NCBI RefSeq assembly: GCF_035987325.1
Contig: NZ_CP108488.1
Location: 1,116,001-1,180,000, forward strand
Source of the DNA: Streptomyces sp. NBC_01244
GTDB lineage: Bacteria; Actinomycetota; Actinomycetes; Streptomycetales; Streptomycetaceae
Direction: 5' to 3'
DNA: 64,000 nucleotides
The notes beneath the pieces were generated by a model, which made no database searches, was not told where the DNA came from, and saw nothing but the letters and a program-made list of their open reading frames with translations. A program made the position numbers and the translations under genes. Positions within the stretch are counted from its first letter, which is position 1. Every line of letters begins with the position of its first letter. Of this stretch, positions 52,498 through 62,019 are shown piece after piece.

Positions 52498-53328
52498 ATG
52501 GCAACGCGCAAGAACCAAGCCACCCTCACGGCCGCGGAGAAGAGCGACTTTGTCGCCGCCGTCCTCGAACTCAAGCGCCGAGGCCGCTACGACAGCTACA
52601 TCACCACCCACAACGCCTTCATCACAGGAGACACGGACAACGGAGAGCGGACCGGGCATCGCTCCCCGTCGTTCTTGCCCTGGCACCGCCGCTTCCTGCT
52701 GCAGTTCGAAGCTGATCTACAGTCGATCAACCCCAACGTGACCCTGCCGTACTGGGACTGGACCGTCGACCGTACGGTCGACGCCAGCCTGTGGGGACCC
52801 GACCTGCTCGGCGGCAACGGCCGGACCACCGACCGCCAAGTGACCACCGGTCCGTTCGCCTTCAGCGGTGGCAAGTGGCCCATCACGGTCCGCACCGACA
52901 CACGGGACTACCTGCGGCGCTCGCTCGGCTCAAGCACCGCCGGCCTGCCCACACGTGCCGACGTGGAATCCGTGCTCGCGGTCGGGACATACGACACCGC
53001 GCCCTGGAACAGTTCCTCCTCCGGCAGCTTCCGCAACCAGCTCGAGGGCTGGGTCGGGGTGAATCTTCACAACCGGGTGCACGTCTGGGTGGGCGGGAAC
53101 ATGGCCGAAGGCATGTCGCCGAACGACCCGGTGTTCTGGCTCCACCACTGCTTCATAGACAAGCTCTGGGCCGAGTGGCGCGCCCGGCACCCCGATCAGG
53201 GCTACCTGCCGACCACGGCGACCCCCAACGTGGTTGCTTTCGGGGACCGGATGAAGCCGTGGAACGACACCACGCCGGCCGACATGCACAATCACTTGCG
53301 CCGCTACCGCTACGACAGCGCGTTCTGA
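52498..53328 (+). CDS. melC2: Tyrosinase (melanin synthesis)
   Basis: 276 residues. The binuclear copper site is complete: CuA with ITTHNAF, TGHRSPSFLPWHRRFLLQFE, and CuB with NLHNRVHVWVGG and DPVFWLHHCFIDKLWAEW. It has no signal peptide of its own, as expected for export bound to MelC1. It oxidises tyrosine to DOPA and dopaquinone, giving melanin. GH20 and IS630 debris starts within about 90 bases of its stop, so the operon borders a rearranged zone. Confidence 0.94.
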   Translation: MATRKNQATLTAAEKSDFVAAVLELKRRGRYDSYITTHNAFITGDTDNGERTGHRSPSFLPWHRRFLLQFEADLQSINPNVTLPYWDWTVDRTVDASLWGPDLLGGNGRTTDRQVTTGPFAFSGGKWPITVRTDTRDYLRRSLGSSTAGLPTRADVESVLAVGTYDTAPWNSSSSGSFRNQLEGWVGVNLHNRVHVWVGGNMAEGMSPNDPVFWLHHCFIDKLWAEWRARHPDQGYLPTTATPNVVAFGDRMKPWNDTTPADMHNHLRRYRYDSAF

Positions 53329-53419
53329 CCGACCCGGCGTTCCGGCAACGACCTTGGCGGCCGGACTCGGCGGATTGTGGTCACAGGCAGCGGCATGCTG
53401 ATCGGGGTGGCCGCGAGTC

Positions 53420-53520
53420 CGGTGCGTCTTCTCGATCAGTCCGCGGACCTGCAGTTCGGTGTAGGTCGCCCAAGTCTGGTCGTTCCAGACCGCGGGCATC
53501 GCGCCCAGCAGGTTCGGGTG
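53420..53520 (-). pseudogene. GH20 hexosaminidase internal fragment
   Basis: Leftward translation gives NLLGAMPAVWNDQTWATY and TELQVRGLIEKTH, equivalent to NLLGGMPAVWNDQTWVDY and TELQVHGLIEKSF of the intact GH20 gene. Flanking sequence is unrelated on both sides. It is a fragment of a second, diverged GH20 gene. Confidence 0.75.
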
Positions 53521-53885
53521 TGGCCGAACTCGGCGGCAAGCACAAGGATTCCGACCGTGAGCCCCGCCGCCGGCGCCGGGCGACCTACAACCGCTACGGC
53601 GGAGTGCGGCACCTGTTCGCCGCCCTGGACCTGGCCAAGAACAACCTCTACGGCCACATCAAGCCGGTCAGGAAGCGCACCCAGTTCCTGAAGTTCTGCC
53701 GCTACCTGCGCAGCCTCTACCCGCCGGAGGTCCGCATCTCGATCGTCAGCGACAACTTCTCCCCGCACCTCACCACGAAGAGATGCCAGCGCGTCGGCAC
53801 CTGGTCGGCGGCGAACAACGTCGAGATGGCCTACACACCGACCAACCGCTCCTGACTCAACCGCATCGAGGCCCGGCGACCCTGC
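53519..53885 (+). mobile_element. IS630-family transposase fragment
   Basis: The frame reads RYGGVRHLFAALDLAKNNLY, GHIKPVRKRTQFLKFCRYLR, VRISIVSDNFSPHLTTK and AYTPTNRS, followed by a TGA where Trp is expected before LNRIEA. This is the central DDE region. Both termini are missing, so it is inactive. Confidence 0.75.
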
Positions 53886-54024
53886 CCCAGGTGTCCGGTG
53901 CGGCGGCTGTGGCGGGCGCCGCGCCCGCCACAGCGACGAGGGGGATGGCTGCGGTGGTCACGAGGAGGCCGCTCAGAAAGCGCCGCCCGTCGAGGGGGAG
54001 GGATGAGGCATGGGGGTAGCGCAT
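53857..54024 (-). pseudogene. Signal-peptide stub of a second Rpf-M23 gene
   Basis: The start is nearly identical to that of the gene at 35593 (RYPHASSLPLDGRRFLSGLL, AGAAPATAAAPDTW), with the same upstream ribosome site. After about 48 residues it runs into IS630 debris, so the whole catalytic part is gone. Confidence 0.75.
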
Positions 54025-54295
54025 CAGGGGCTCCGTGGGGACGAAGTAAGAGCGGGAGGACCGTACGTGCGAGCCGTCGCGTGGTGTGGAGGTGGAGCGA
54101 GGAGCGGCATGAGGGCAGTGATCGCCCCTCGTCGAGCCGGGCTGCTCGGTGTGGGGCCGGTGTGTGGGAGAGGTGCACGACGCCTTGGTAGCCGGGTCTA
54201 CTTCCTGGACGCGCTGCCCAGACATGAGTGAGCGGTCCGATGGGTGTCGGCGGGCCTGGCCAGCTCCGCGCTAGGGAGCTGCCGCGGATCCGCTG

Positions 54296-54754
54296 TCAGT
54301 AGGGGCCGTTGACGTTGTCGATGGACCCGTAGCGGTGGGCTGCGTAATTGCACGCTGCCGAGATGTTGGCAATCGGGTCGTAGACGTCCCACGAGGTGCC
54401 GGCCACGTGGTAGGCGCGGAAGGTCGGATCGATGACCTGCATGAGGCCCTTTGACGGGATTCCTGCCTTGGCGTTCGAGTCCCAGAGGTTGATGGCGAAG
54501 ACGTCACCGCTCGACTCACGCATGAGGTTCCGGTAGATGCCGTCATAGCTTCCGGGAATTCCGTTGTCCTTCATCACCAGCAGCGCGTGCTTGATCCAAC
54601 CGCCAATTCGCTTGTCAGCGGCAGGTGCTGCGAATGCCTGGGCGGACATGACCACGTTGCTCACGACGAGGAGAAGCGCTGCTGCGGTGAGCCCGCCAGC
54701 GGAACTCTTGAGAACTTTCGAAACGAATCTCTTTGCAAGGGCGGAAGGAGGCAT
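54296..54754 (-). CDS. Secreted SLT-domain lytic transglycosylase (copy B)
   Basis: 152 residues. GGAAGGAGG precedes ATG 54754. Same length as copy A at 35770, with only scattered substitutions (for example [14 protein letters not shown] versus RRITSKVRKSAAGG, and WDVYDP versus WDSYDP). The catalytic region [11 protein letters not shown] and the ending IDNVNGPY are unchanged, so it is likely functional. It sits in the same relation to an Rpf-M23 start as copy A, showing that a segment of at least 1.1 kb was duplicated. Confidence 0.88.
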   Translation of the reverse strand: MPPSALAKRFVSKVLKSSAGGLTAAALLLVVSNVVMSAQAFAAPAADKRIGGWIKHALLVMKDNGIPGSYDGIYRNLMRESSGDVFAINLWDSNAKAGIPSKGLMQVIDPTFRAYHVAGTSWDVYDPIANISAACNYAAHRYGSIDNVNGPY

Positions 54755-55045
54755 GGCTTCGTCCTTCAGTGGATACCGTGAGGGCGGGGATGTGGGCTTG
54801 GCCTTTCGTGCGCCGTGAGCTGCCGCGTCCCGTGTCCGCTGCGCGTGGCCCGGCCGGCGAGCCGGGGCTTGGTGGCGAGGGAGGCCGGCCGCCTGTGGTT
54901 CTGTGAGCTGACCAGCCGGCCGGCTCGCACTGGGGGTGCGCACTGGGCAGGATTTCCACGGGTGCTCGGCGGAGGTGTCCCGCTGGCGCAGTCGGACAGA
55001 TCCGGTTCTGCCCCAAGGTGCGGCGTAGGGTCCGTCGGTCGTGGC
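54755..55045 (-). promoter_or_regulatory. Conserved structured 5' leader of SLT copy B
   Basis: Matches the copy A leader over about 280 bases, including GGGGCAGAACCGGATCTG, GTGGAAATCCTGCCCAGTG and GGTCAGCTCACAG followed by CAGGC. Similarity ends at CCACGACCGA, after which copy B is unrelated to copy A, marking the edge of the duplicated unit. A regulatory RNA is plausible. Confidence 0.35.
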
Positions 55046-55138
55046 GAGAGTGTGCGTGCACCGACGTGTGGAAAGTAGCCACCGCTTGGAGGACCGGAAG
55101 GATCGGTTCGTAGTCGTGGTCGTGGTCGTTGTTGTCGA

Positions 55139-55280
55139 CCCAGATGAGTTCGTGGAACTCGACCTTGGTACGGACATCGATCCCGAAGGTCGGCTCGTCG
55201 ATGATGAGCATCTCGGTTTGGCCGGCAAGCCACTTCGCGAGGCTTACCTTCTGCTGGTTTCCGCCCGACAGGGTGCCCAC
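55139..55280 (-). pseudogene. RbsA/XylG-type sugar ABC ATPase fragment
   Basis: Leftward reading gives [36 protein letters not shown] and VEFHELIW: the signature and Walker B of the second ATPase domain of monosaccharide importers. Both ends are cut off, one inside a GTCGTGGTCGTGGTC repeat near 55113. Confidence 0.7.
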
Positions 55281-55338
55281 CTGCTGACCCGAGGCTCAGA
55301 AGAGGACGAGGGCGCGGGACGTGACATCACCGAGGCAG

Positions 55339-56037
55339 ATGCCGATGGACACGGTCTGCGAGCCGATCCGGCTCAGACTCGTCGAGAACGACATCGGCCG
55401 ACCCGGCGAAAAATGGTGAACGTCAACGCGCTGGCCCAAGAGCTCGATGTCTCCCCCACCTCGATCCCCGAGGCACTGGCCCGCCTTAAGCCGGACGGAC
55501 TGCTCGTCCGGCGCTCCTTCGCGGGCTACGCGGCGGCCCCACTGCTGGGCGCCGCGAGTTCGGCGAACTGTTCGAGATGCGCATGATCCTCGAGCCGGCA
55601 GCGGTGGGGAAGGCGGCCGGCAGGATCACCGAGGCCGAGCTCGCCTCACTGGCCGAAGACCTCACCGCGCTGTGGGACACCCGCGGCTTCAGCAGCCGCG
55701 GGTCCCGCCAGTCCTTCCTCGATCACGACGCACACTTCCACGACCGCATCGCCGCCGCGTGCGGAAGCGCCTTGATGCGCCGAATGCTCGACCGCCTGCA
55801 CGCCCACGCACACCTGTACCGGCTGCACTCTCGGGAGGACGTGGCGACCGAGACCTGCCAGGAGCACAATCGCATCCTGGAAGCGCTCGCCGCGGAGGAC
55901 CTCGACATCGCCGAGTCGGCCATGCGCAGCCACATCCGCCGCTCCCGCGCACGCCTGACCAGCGCCCTTGGCGCCGATTCGGCCGGCCGCTCCGGTTCAT
56001 GCGGACCGGATCGAACGCCGGGTGCGGCGACAACGTG
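55339..56037 (+). pseudogene. GntR/FadR-family regulator with two frameshifts
   Basis: The protein is recovered in three frames: MDTVCEPIRLRLVENDIGRP (from ATG 55339), then VNVNALAQELDVSPTSIPEA (after the AAAAA run at about 55409-55413), then REFGELFEMRMILEPAAVGK (after about 55550), continuing through the FCD ligand domain with DHDAHFHDRIAAACGS and CQEHNRILEALAAEDLD. HTH and effector domains are otherwise well kept. The shifts may be recent, or sequencing errors at homopolymers. It neighbours an RbsA fragment, which suggests a lost sugar-acid operon. Confidence 0.7.
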
Positions 56038-56155
56038 ACCGGTGAATCGTCCGAGGTTCGAGACATCGGGTGCTCCCCTACTCTTCGGTTCGGTTCGCTT
56101 CGGTAAGATCTTGGGCCACTCGATGGGCAGGCCGGGTCCGGCGGTCCATCGCCAC

Positions 56156-56584
56156 TCAGGCGATGTGGCACCACACGGTCTTGCCGGCCGCGACCGGGCA
56201 GGCACCCCAGCGGGTGGCCAGCGCCTGCAGCAGCTCGAGGCCCCGCCCGTGCTCCGCGTCGTCGTCGGCGCTCGTGGCGACCGGCAGCCGCGGGTCCGGG
56301 TCGGTCACCACGATGGTCAGACCGCACGCGCTCCAGTACACGTCCATCCGGACCCGGAACGGCTCACCGCCCACGTCGGCATGCGTCAGTGCGTTGCTGA
56401 GCAGCTCCGTGGCCAGCAGCGCCGCCGTGTCGACCATCAGCTCGGCACATCCGCAGACCCCGAGGGTCTCGATCAGCCGCCGCCGCATCGTGCTGATGCC
56501 CGCTACGTGATCCGTGCTGAGGGTCAGATCCGGCCCGGAGGCACCTACGACGCAAGGCCGGGTACGAACGGCTGCTGTAGTCAT
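56156..56584 (-). CDS. RsbW-like ATP-binding protein (anti-sigma-factor family)
   Basis: 142 residues. GGAG precedes ATG 56584. HATPase_c features: LSTDHVAGISTMRRRLIETL, N-box ATELLSNALTHAD with Glu, VVTDPDPRLPVATS, HGRGLELLQALATRWGA and the ending GKTVWCHI. It is the paralogue of the 31176 product, with about the same length and a shared upstream promoter block. It probably binds a sigma factor or anti-anti-sigma protein; no such partner is adjacent. Confidence 0.85.
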   Translation of the reverse strand: MTTAAVRTRPCVVGASGPDLTLSTDHVAGISTMRRRLIETLGVCGCAELMVDTAALLATELLSNALTHADVGGEPFRVRMDVYWSACGLTIVVTDPDPRLPVATSADDDAEHGRGLELLQALATRWGACPVAAGKTVWCHIA

Positions 56585-56641
56585 CAGGACTCCAAGGGAT
56601 GAATCGGACGATGTATCCACATTCGCCGGTCCACCCGCCGC

Positions 56642-56775
56642 GCACAGCCGTAGTACTACCTGTTCGCCACCACGTACGACCCGCGTAGTACCTGGGGTAC
56701 CGGATGGCAGGTGCGGCAGCACGTTCCAGGCACTGGGTAGGAAGATCTACGCGGGCCGGGGCCTGCCTCGCCAGG
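56642..56775 (-). promoter_or_regulatory. Conserved promoter block of the 56156 gene
   Basis: Contains CAGGTAGTACTACGG and a second CAGGTACTACGCGG read leftward, about 60 bases before the gene. The block is shared with 36545-36680 and partly with 31681-31704. Two similar boxes in tandem suggest an activator or ECF-sigma site. Confidence 0.55.
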
Positions 56776-56817
56776 GTCGTCGTCGCCGACGGCCGTTAAA
56801 TGACCACCGCCCAGGGC

Positions 56818-59181
56818 TCAAGCGTCCGGGTGGCCGGCCATCCAGGAGGCGATCTGTGCGCGGGAGCGGAACCCGAGCTTGACGAGGATCTTCTGGACAT
56901 GGCCCTCAGCGGTGCGCTGCGAGATGGCCAGTGCTGCGGCGATCTCCTTGTTGGACAGACCCCGGGCGACCTGTGTGGCGACGCCCCACTCCCGGCGGCT
57001 CAGGAGCTCCCTGCCGGATGCGGCGGACCCGGTCCGCGCAGCCGCATCCTCGCCGATGGTCACACCGAGGGCGTAAGCGACCGCCTGGTCGATGCCGAAG
57101 CCGTGCCCGCGGGCCACGGCGGCGTCGAACGAGCCCTCGCCGAGCTGCTCCCGGGCCAGCTTCCCGAAGAGCTTTCTCGTGCTGTCGTAGAAGGCGATGG
57201 ACCTGAGCAGCGTGGCCTTCTCGCCCAGCCTCTCGGTGATGCCCAGAAGAATGGCGCCGCGCTCGTTCTCGCCACTGACGACGCCCGCCCCCGCCATGAG
57301 CAGGGTGGCCAGACCCGTGCCCGTGATGTCCCTGAAGGCCTGCGCGATATGGAGGACTTCACGCCCTCGGCCGGCTGCTGCGATCGGATCGAGTCGGCCG
57401 AGTTCGGCGAAGCCGAGGGCGATGAGCGCCCAGGAGCGAAACCACTGCTCATCGTTGTTCACGCAGTAGCCGAGGGCCTCCTCGGCGGCTGCCGCGGCTT
57501 GGTCGAAGTCTCCGAGCTGGTCCGTGGCCAGGGCCAGCAGGAGGAGCGCCTGTACCTTGGCCTGCACCTCGTCCGAGTCCGTCCCGTCCACCTCTCCAAG
57601 GCGCCGCAGAGCTTGGTCACCCAGCTCGACTGCCGCGGCCAGGTCACCAGCACTCAGGGCGATCAGCCCTTGGCTGGCCAGGGAACTCGCCTCCAGTGGC
57701 CGGTCCCCGAATCGCTCCGCGAGGCTCTCGCACTCCCGCTGCGCTCCTGCGGACGCGGCCTGATCGCCCTGGATGGAGGCAAGATGCCCCAGGGTCCTCA
57801 AGGCGCCGGCCCGCGCACGTGACGGCTCGGTATCCAGCGCGAGCGCCCGCTTCAGCCAGTGGTGGCCTTCCCCTACAGGCCCGGACGCAACCCAACATGC
57901 GTCCATGGCCGCAAGGATCCGAATGCCCGCCTGGCTCTCCCCGGGAGTGGAGAGACTGAACTCGAGAGCGGCGCGCAGATCGGCGCGCATCGCCCGCATC
58001 CGCCCCGCCCAACGGACTTGCTCAGGGCCGAACCACTCCTTCTCCATCCGCGTGGCCAAGGCCAGAAACCAGTTCCGATGCCGCCGGGCGAATTCAGCCT
58101 GACGGCCGGACTCTTGCAAACGCTCCCGCCCGTACTGAGCGAGCGTGTCCAGAAACCGGTACTGCACGTCTCCGAGCCTCTCCTCCCTCATCAGGATCGA
58201 CTTGTCCGCGAGGCCGGTGACCGTCTCGAGGACCAGCCCGGCCGGCAGGTCCTTCCCGCCGCACACGTCCTCGGCCGCAGCCAGGCCGAACCAGCCGGCG
58301 AACACGGAGGACCGAGCCCACAGCAGGCGTTCCTCGTCCGAACAGAGCTCATGGCTCCAGTCGACGGTGGCCCTCAAGGAGCGTTGCCGGGTGGGGACCG
58401 CACGGTCCCCCGTCGCCAGAAACCCGAACTGGTTTTCGATACGTTGAAGGATCTGCCCCGGAGACAGCACCCGGGTCAGGCCCGCGGCCAACTCGATCGC
58501 CAGCGGCAGGCCGTCCAGCCGACGGCAGACCAGTGCGACCGTGGGTACGTTCTCCTCCGAGAGGAGGAATCCGCTCGCGGCTGCGGCGCGCTGGGCGAAC
58601 AGCGTGATCCCCGGAAACTCGGCGGCAGCGGCAAGCGTCATGGGACGACCACCGCCCGGATCCTGCGGAGCCGGTACCGGAAGCGGCTTCACCAGCCACT
58701 CGGGCTCCCCGCTCATGCCCAAGGACTGCCGACTGGTCACCAGCATCCGGACATCAGGGGCCCGCCGCAGGACCACACGGATGAATTCCGCACAGGCCGA
58801 AGCGACCTGCTCGCAGTTGTCGAGCACCAGGAGCATGCTCCGCTGGCGAAGGAAGGCAATGACAGCCTCCAGCCCACCGCCCCTGGCCGAGCTGTCGATC
58901 CTCAGTGCGTCGACCAGCGAGTAGGCCAGTAGACCACCGTCCGTCAGGGGCGCCAGGTCGACGAAGCGCATGCCATCCTGGAACGACCGGCGAACCTGAG
59001 TGGCCACCTGCAGGGCGAGCCGTGTCTTGCCGATGCCACCGGGTCCGGTCAGCGTGACCAGCCGGGACTCGGACAGCAGCGCACTCACCTTGCCGATGTC
59101 CTCCGTCCGCCCTACGAAGCTCGTCAGCTCGGCGGGCATCTCGCCGGCGGATCCGCGGTGGGACGGAACGGTGTCTTCCAT
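56818..59181 (-). CDS. LAL-type LuxR regulator with NB-ARC-like ATPase
   Basis: 787 residues from ATG 59181. Walker A TLTGPGGIGKTRLALQV, SMLLVLDNCEQVASAC, LDGLPLAIELAAGLTRVLSP, TPR-like helices, and a LuxR HTH with LSRREWGVATQVARGLSNKEIA and SQRTAEGHVQKILVKLGF. It is the most diverged of the four family members in this window. It lies 57 bases after the next LAL gene on the same strand, so the two may share a transcript. Confidence 0.9.
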   Translation of the reverse strand: MEDTVPSHRGSAGEMPAELTSFVGRTEDIGKVSALLSESRLVTLTGPGGIGKTRLALQVATQVRRSFQDGMRFVDLAPLTDGGLLAYSLVDALRIDSSARGGGLEAVIAFLRQRSMLLVLDNCEQVASACAEFIRVVLRRAPDVRMLVTSRQSLGMSGEPEWLVKPLPVPAPQDPGGGRPMTLAAAAEFPGITLFAQRAAAASGFLLSEENVPTVALVCRRLDGLPLAIELAAGLTRVLSPGQILQRIENQFGFLATGDRAVPTRQRSLRATVDWSHELCSDEERLLWARSSVFAGWFGLAAAEDVCGGKDLPAGLVLETVTGLADKSILMREERLGDVQYRFLDTLAQYGRERLQESGRQAEFARRHRNWFLALATRMEKEWFGPEQVRWAGRMRAMRADLRAALEFSLSTPGESQAGIRILAAMDACWVASGPVGEGHHWLKRALALDTEPSRARAGALRTLGHLASIQGDQAASAGAQRECESLAERFGDRPLEASSLASQGLIALSAGDLAAAVELGDQALRRLGEVDGTDSDEVQAKVQALLLLALATDQLGDFDQAAAAAEEALGYCVNNDEQWFRSWALIALGFAELGRLDPIAAAGRGREVLHIAQAFRDITGTGLATLLMAGAGVVSGENERGAILLGITERLGEKATLLRSIAFYDSTRKLFGKLAREQLGEGSFDAAVARGHGFGIDQAVAYALGVTIGEDAAARTGSAASGRELLSRREWGVATQVARGLSNKEIAAALAISQRTAEGHVQKILVKLGFRSRAQIASWMAGHPDA

Positions 59182-59238
59182 GTTCGATGGTTACACTCGC
59201 TTGTTTGGAGGGGCAACCGTACGTCCGCCTGCTCCTCG

Positions 59239-61578
59239 TCAGCCGCCCTGACGGACTGCCCAGGCGGCGATCTGGGCTCGGGAGGTGAAGCCGAGCTTGG
59301 TGAGGATGTGATCGACGTGCCCCTCGACGGTCCGCGGGGAGATCACCAGCCCCTCGGCGATCTTCCGGTTGGACAGTCCGCTCGCCACCAGCCCCGCAAC
59401 CTGCCGTTCCCGTGCGGTCAGCGGACTGGGCTCCGCGTCCGCGGTGTCCGCATCGGCAGGCCGCTCGGGCTCGTCGCCTTCGATGCCGAGCGCATAGTCG
59501 ATCGCCGCGTCGAGATCGAAGGCGTAGCCCCGCGCCGCGGCCGCATCGAAGGGCGGCCCACCGAGCTCCGCCTTGAGCTGCGTGGCGAGAGCATCGTTCA
59601 CGACGGACTCCATCTCACTGAGGACAGGTACGCCGAGCTCGTTACAGATCCGCCGACGCGCTCCGAGGAGTTCGGCGGCGCGTCCGAAAGCGCCCTCGGC
59701 CGCCAAGGAGCGGACCAGGAGCAAATAGGAAGTGGCCAGACCGATCGCATTGTCATAGTCACGTGCGATCTGGATGCACTCCCTCGCGTACCGGATCACC
59801 GCTTGGTGGTCGCCGACGCCGTACTCCGCGATGGCCCGGCCGGCCAGTGCCCAGACGAGGTCCGCACGGCCCCCGAACTCCACGCTGCACCGTACGGCCT
59901 CCTCGTGGGCGCTGACCGCCTCGTCGTAGTGGCCGAGCATCGCGTGCGCGACGATCACAGCGGACAACAACTGTGCCCGCTCGGGCCCTCCGGCGTACTC
60001 GGGGCACGCCAGGGCCTGCTTCGCGCGGGCGAGCGCCGAAGGGTAATCGGCTCGGTTCACCGCCAGCTCCGCCTCGACGCTGTGCGCACGGGCGGCCATG
60101 AGCGGGTCGCGCAGGTGTCGCGCCACGATGTGGCAGTCCCTCAGGGCCGCCTCGGCAGGGGCGTAGTCCGCCCGACTGGCGCAGATCGAGGCCAGACTCC
60201 GGAGGGACATCGCACGGGCCAGGGTAGGTTCCGTGTCGGCGGCCAGGGCCCTCTCCAGCCACAGCCGCCCCTCACTTGCCTCAGCGCCCGCGTGCCAGTA
60301 CGGCAGCAGTGCGGCCGTGAGCCTCAGCCCGGCCTCCCCTTCCCTCGGCGTCGTCACGCAGTACTCCACGGCGGCCCGCAGATTGCCGTACTCACGACGC
60401 AACCACCGCGACCAGTCCAGCTGGTCGGGTCCCCACCACTCCGTAGCCATCTCCTCGGTCTGCTGCAGGTACCAGTCGCGGTGGCGTCTGGCGAGCGTCT
60501 CCTCCGCGCCGGCTGTGCGCAGCCGGGTGCGCCCGTAGTCGGCGAGGGTTTCGAGCAGCCGGTACTGGAGCTCGCCGAGTTGTTCCTCAGGGACCAGGAT
60601 CGATTTGTCCACCAGTCCGGCAAGGACGTCCAGGACCTGCTCCCGTGGTAGGTCCTCGCCCGAGCAGACGCCTTCGGCTGCATCCAGGCCGAACCTGCCC
60701 GCAAACACCGACGCCCGGGACCACAGGAGCCGCTCGTGTGGAGTGCACAGTTCGTAACTCCAGTCGATCGCCGCCTCAAGGGTGCGGTGCCGGTCGGGCA
60801 CCGTCCGGTCGGGCGTGCCCATCGGCCCGAGCCGCTCGTCGTAACGCCGGACGAGCTGTCCGGGGGAGAACACCCGGGTCTGGACTGCGGCCAGCTCGAT
60901 GGCCAGCGGCAAGCCGTCCATCCTGCGGCACAACCGCACCACGTCCGGCCAGTCCTCTCTGTCCACCGAGGCCCCACTGGCCGCCGCGGCCCGCTCCGCA
61001 AACAGCACCAGCGCCGGGTACTGCACCGGCGCCGGCGAACTCTGCGCACCTCCCCCTCTGAGCTCCGGTTCCGGGACAGGCAGTGAAGGAACCCGCCACA
61101 CACACTCACCGGTAACCCAAAGGCGTTCGCGGCTCGTCGCCAAGATCCGTACCCGCGGCGCCCGGCGAATCACCGAGTTGATCAAGGACGCGGCCTGACC
61201 GACGATCTGCTCGCAGTTGTCGAGGAGGAGGAGCACCTGCCGCTCGCGCAGGAAGTCCAGGATGACGTCCGCGGCCTCATGCCCCGACCTGTCGTGGATC
61301 CGCAGGGCCTCGATCACAGACGCGTCCAAGGCCGAACGCGTCGTCGCCGCGGACAGGTCGACGAACCACACACCGTCCGCGAACGCCCTCCGCAGGTCGG
61401 TAGCCACCCGCATCGCCAGCCGTGTCTTGCCAACGCCACCGATACCCGTCAGGGTCACCGCCCGGAACTCGGACAGCGCGGCCTTGACCGCAGTGATGTC
61501 CTCCCGACGCCCCACGAAGGTCGTCAACTCCACCGGCATGCCGGTACCACCCCAGCGAGTCCGCACAGGAGTGGCCAT
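59239..61578 (-). CDS. LAL-type LuxR regulator with NB-ARC-like ATPase
   Basis: 779 residues. ATG 61578 is preceded by TTCCGGAT, matched at the 43560 gene. Walker A TLTGIGGVGKTRLAMRV, VLLLLDNCEQIVGQA, MDGLPLAIELAAVQTRVFSP and the C-terminal HTH with LTARERQVAGLVASGLSNRKIA and SPRTVEGHVDHILTKLGF. It is close to the 43560 and 13090 proteins, so a family expansion by duplication is evident. No adjacent biosynthetic cluster identifies the target. Confidence 0.9.
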   Translation of the reverse strand: MATPVRTRWGGTGMPVELTTFVGRREDITAVKAALSEFRAVTLTGIGGVGKTRLAMRVATDLRRAFADGVWFVDLSAATTRSALDASVIEALRIHDRSGHEAADVILDFLRERQVLLLLDNCEQIVGQAASLINSVIRRAPRVRILATSRERLWVTGECVWRVPSLPVPEPELRGGGAQSSPAPVQYPALVLFAERAAAASGASVDREDWPDVVRLCRRMDGLPLAIELAAVQTRVFSPGQLVRRYDERLGPMGTPDRTVPDRHRTLEAAIDWSYELCTPHERLLWSRASVFAGRFGLDAAEGVCSGEDLPREQVLDVLAGLVDKSILVPEEQLGELQYRLLETLADYGRTRLRTAGAEETLARRHRDWYLQQTEEMATEWWGPDQLDWSRWLRREYGNLRAAVEYCVTTPREGEAGLRLTAALLPYWHAGAEASEGRLWLERALAADTEPTLARAMSLRSLASICASRADYAPAEAALRDCHIVARHLRDPLMAARAHSVEAELAVNRADYPSALARAKQALACPEYAGGPERAQLLSAVIVAHAMLGHYDEAVSAHEEAVRCSVEFGGRADLVWALAGRAIAEYGVGDHQAVIRYARECIQIARDYDNAIGLATSYLLLVRSLAAEGAFGRAAELLGARRRICNELGVPVLSEMESVVNDALATQLKAELGGPPFDAAAARGYAFDLDAAIDYALGIEGDEPERPADADTADAEPSPLTARERQVAGLVASGLSNRKIAEGLVISPRTVEGHVDHILTKLGFTSRAQIAAWAVRQGG

Positions 61579-61799
61579 ATCCGGAACGGTAGGTCGATCC
61601 AGGAGACACGGCAACGTGGCGCCCACAACACAGGCAAAACACCCGCGGCGCGGTGGGTATGTCCGGCGCAGAGGCTGCCCGGCGTACAGGCAGATGGCTG
61701 AGAACCGCAGCGTCACAGACTCAGCACACACCGTAAGAGTTACCTCCAGATCGCTCCGCCCGCGCGCCTCGGCGAGCCGGTGTCATCCGAGTGCCAACC
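61579..61799. other. LAL promoter region
   Basis: Upstream of the 61578 start. It includes an AT-richer segment near 61740 (CACACCGTAAGAGTTACC) that may hold the leftward promoter. No gene is supported. Confidence 0.4.
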
Positions 61800-61940
61800 C
61801 TGCTGCCGCCGAGGGTGCCGCGCAGCCTCTGTTCGACCCCGGCCACGTGCACCGTGGCCCAGGCCTGGGGCGAGCTCGGGGCTGCGCTGGGTGATGGCGT
61901 CGAAGGTCGCGCGGTGCTGCTCGCGGGTCCGCGCGACCGC
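61800..61940 (-). pseudogene. FadR/GntR FCD-domain C-terminal fragment
   Basis: Leftward frames give TREQHRATFDAITQRSPELA and, after one shift, QAWATVHVAGVEQRLRGTLG. This is the ending pattern of FCD-type regulators (HRAIFDAI... HLxGVExRL). It follows the amidohydrolase debris on the same strand. Confidence 0.45.
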
Positions 61941-62019
61941 GCCGCGGCAATCGCCGTGGCGGAGGCCGGTGCCTCGTGTTCGCGGTTCGTCCTTACCCCC
62001 CGGACCCTCACTACCTTCG

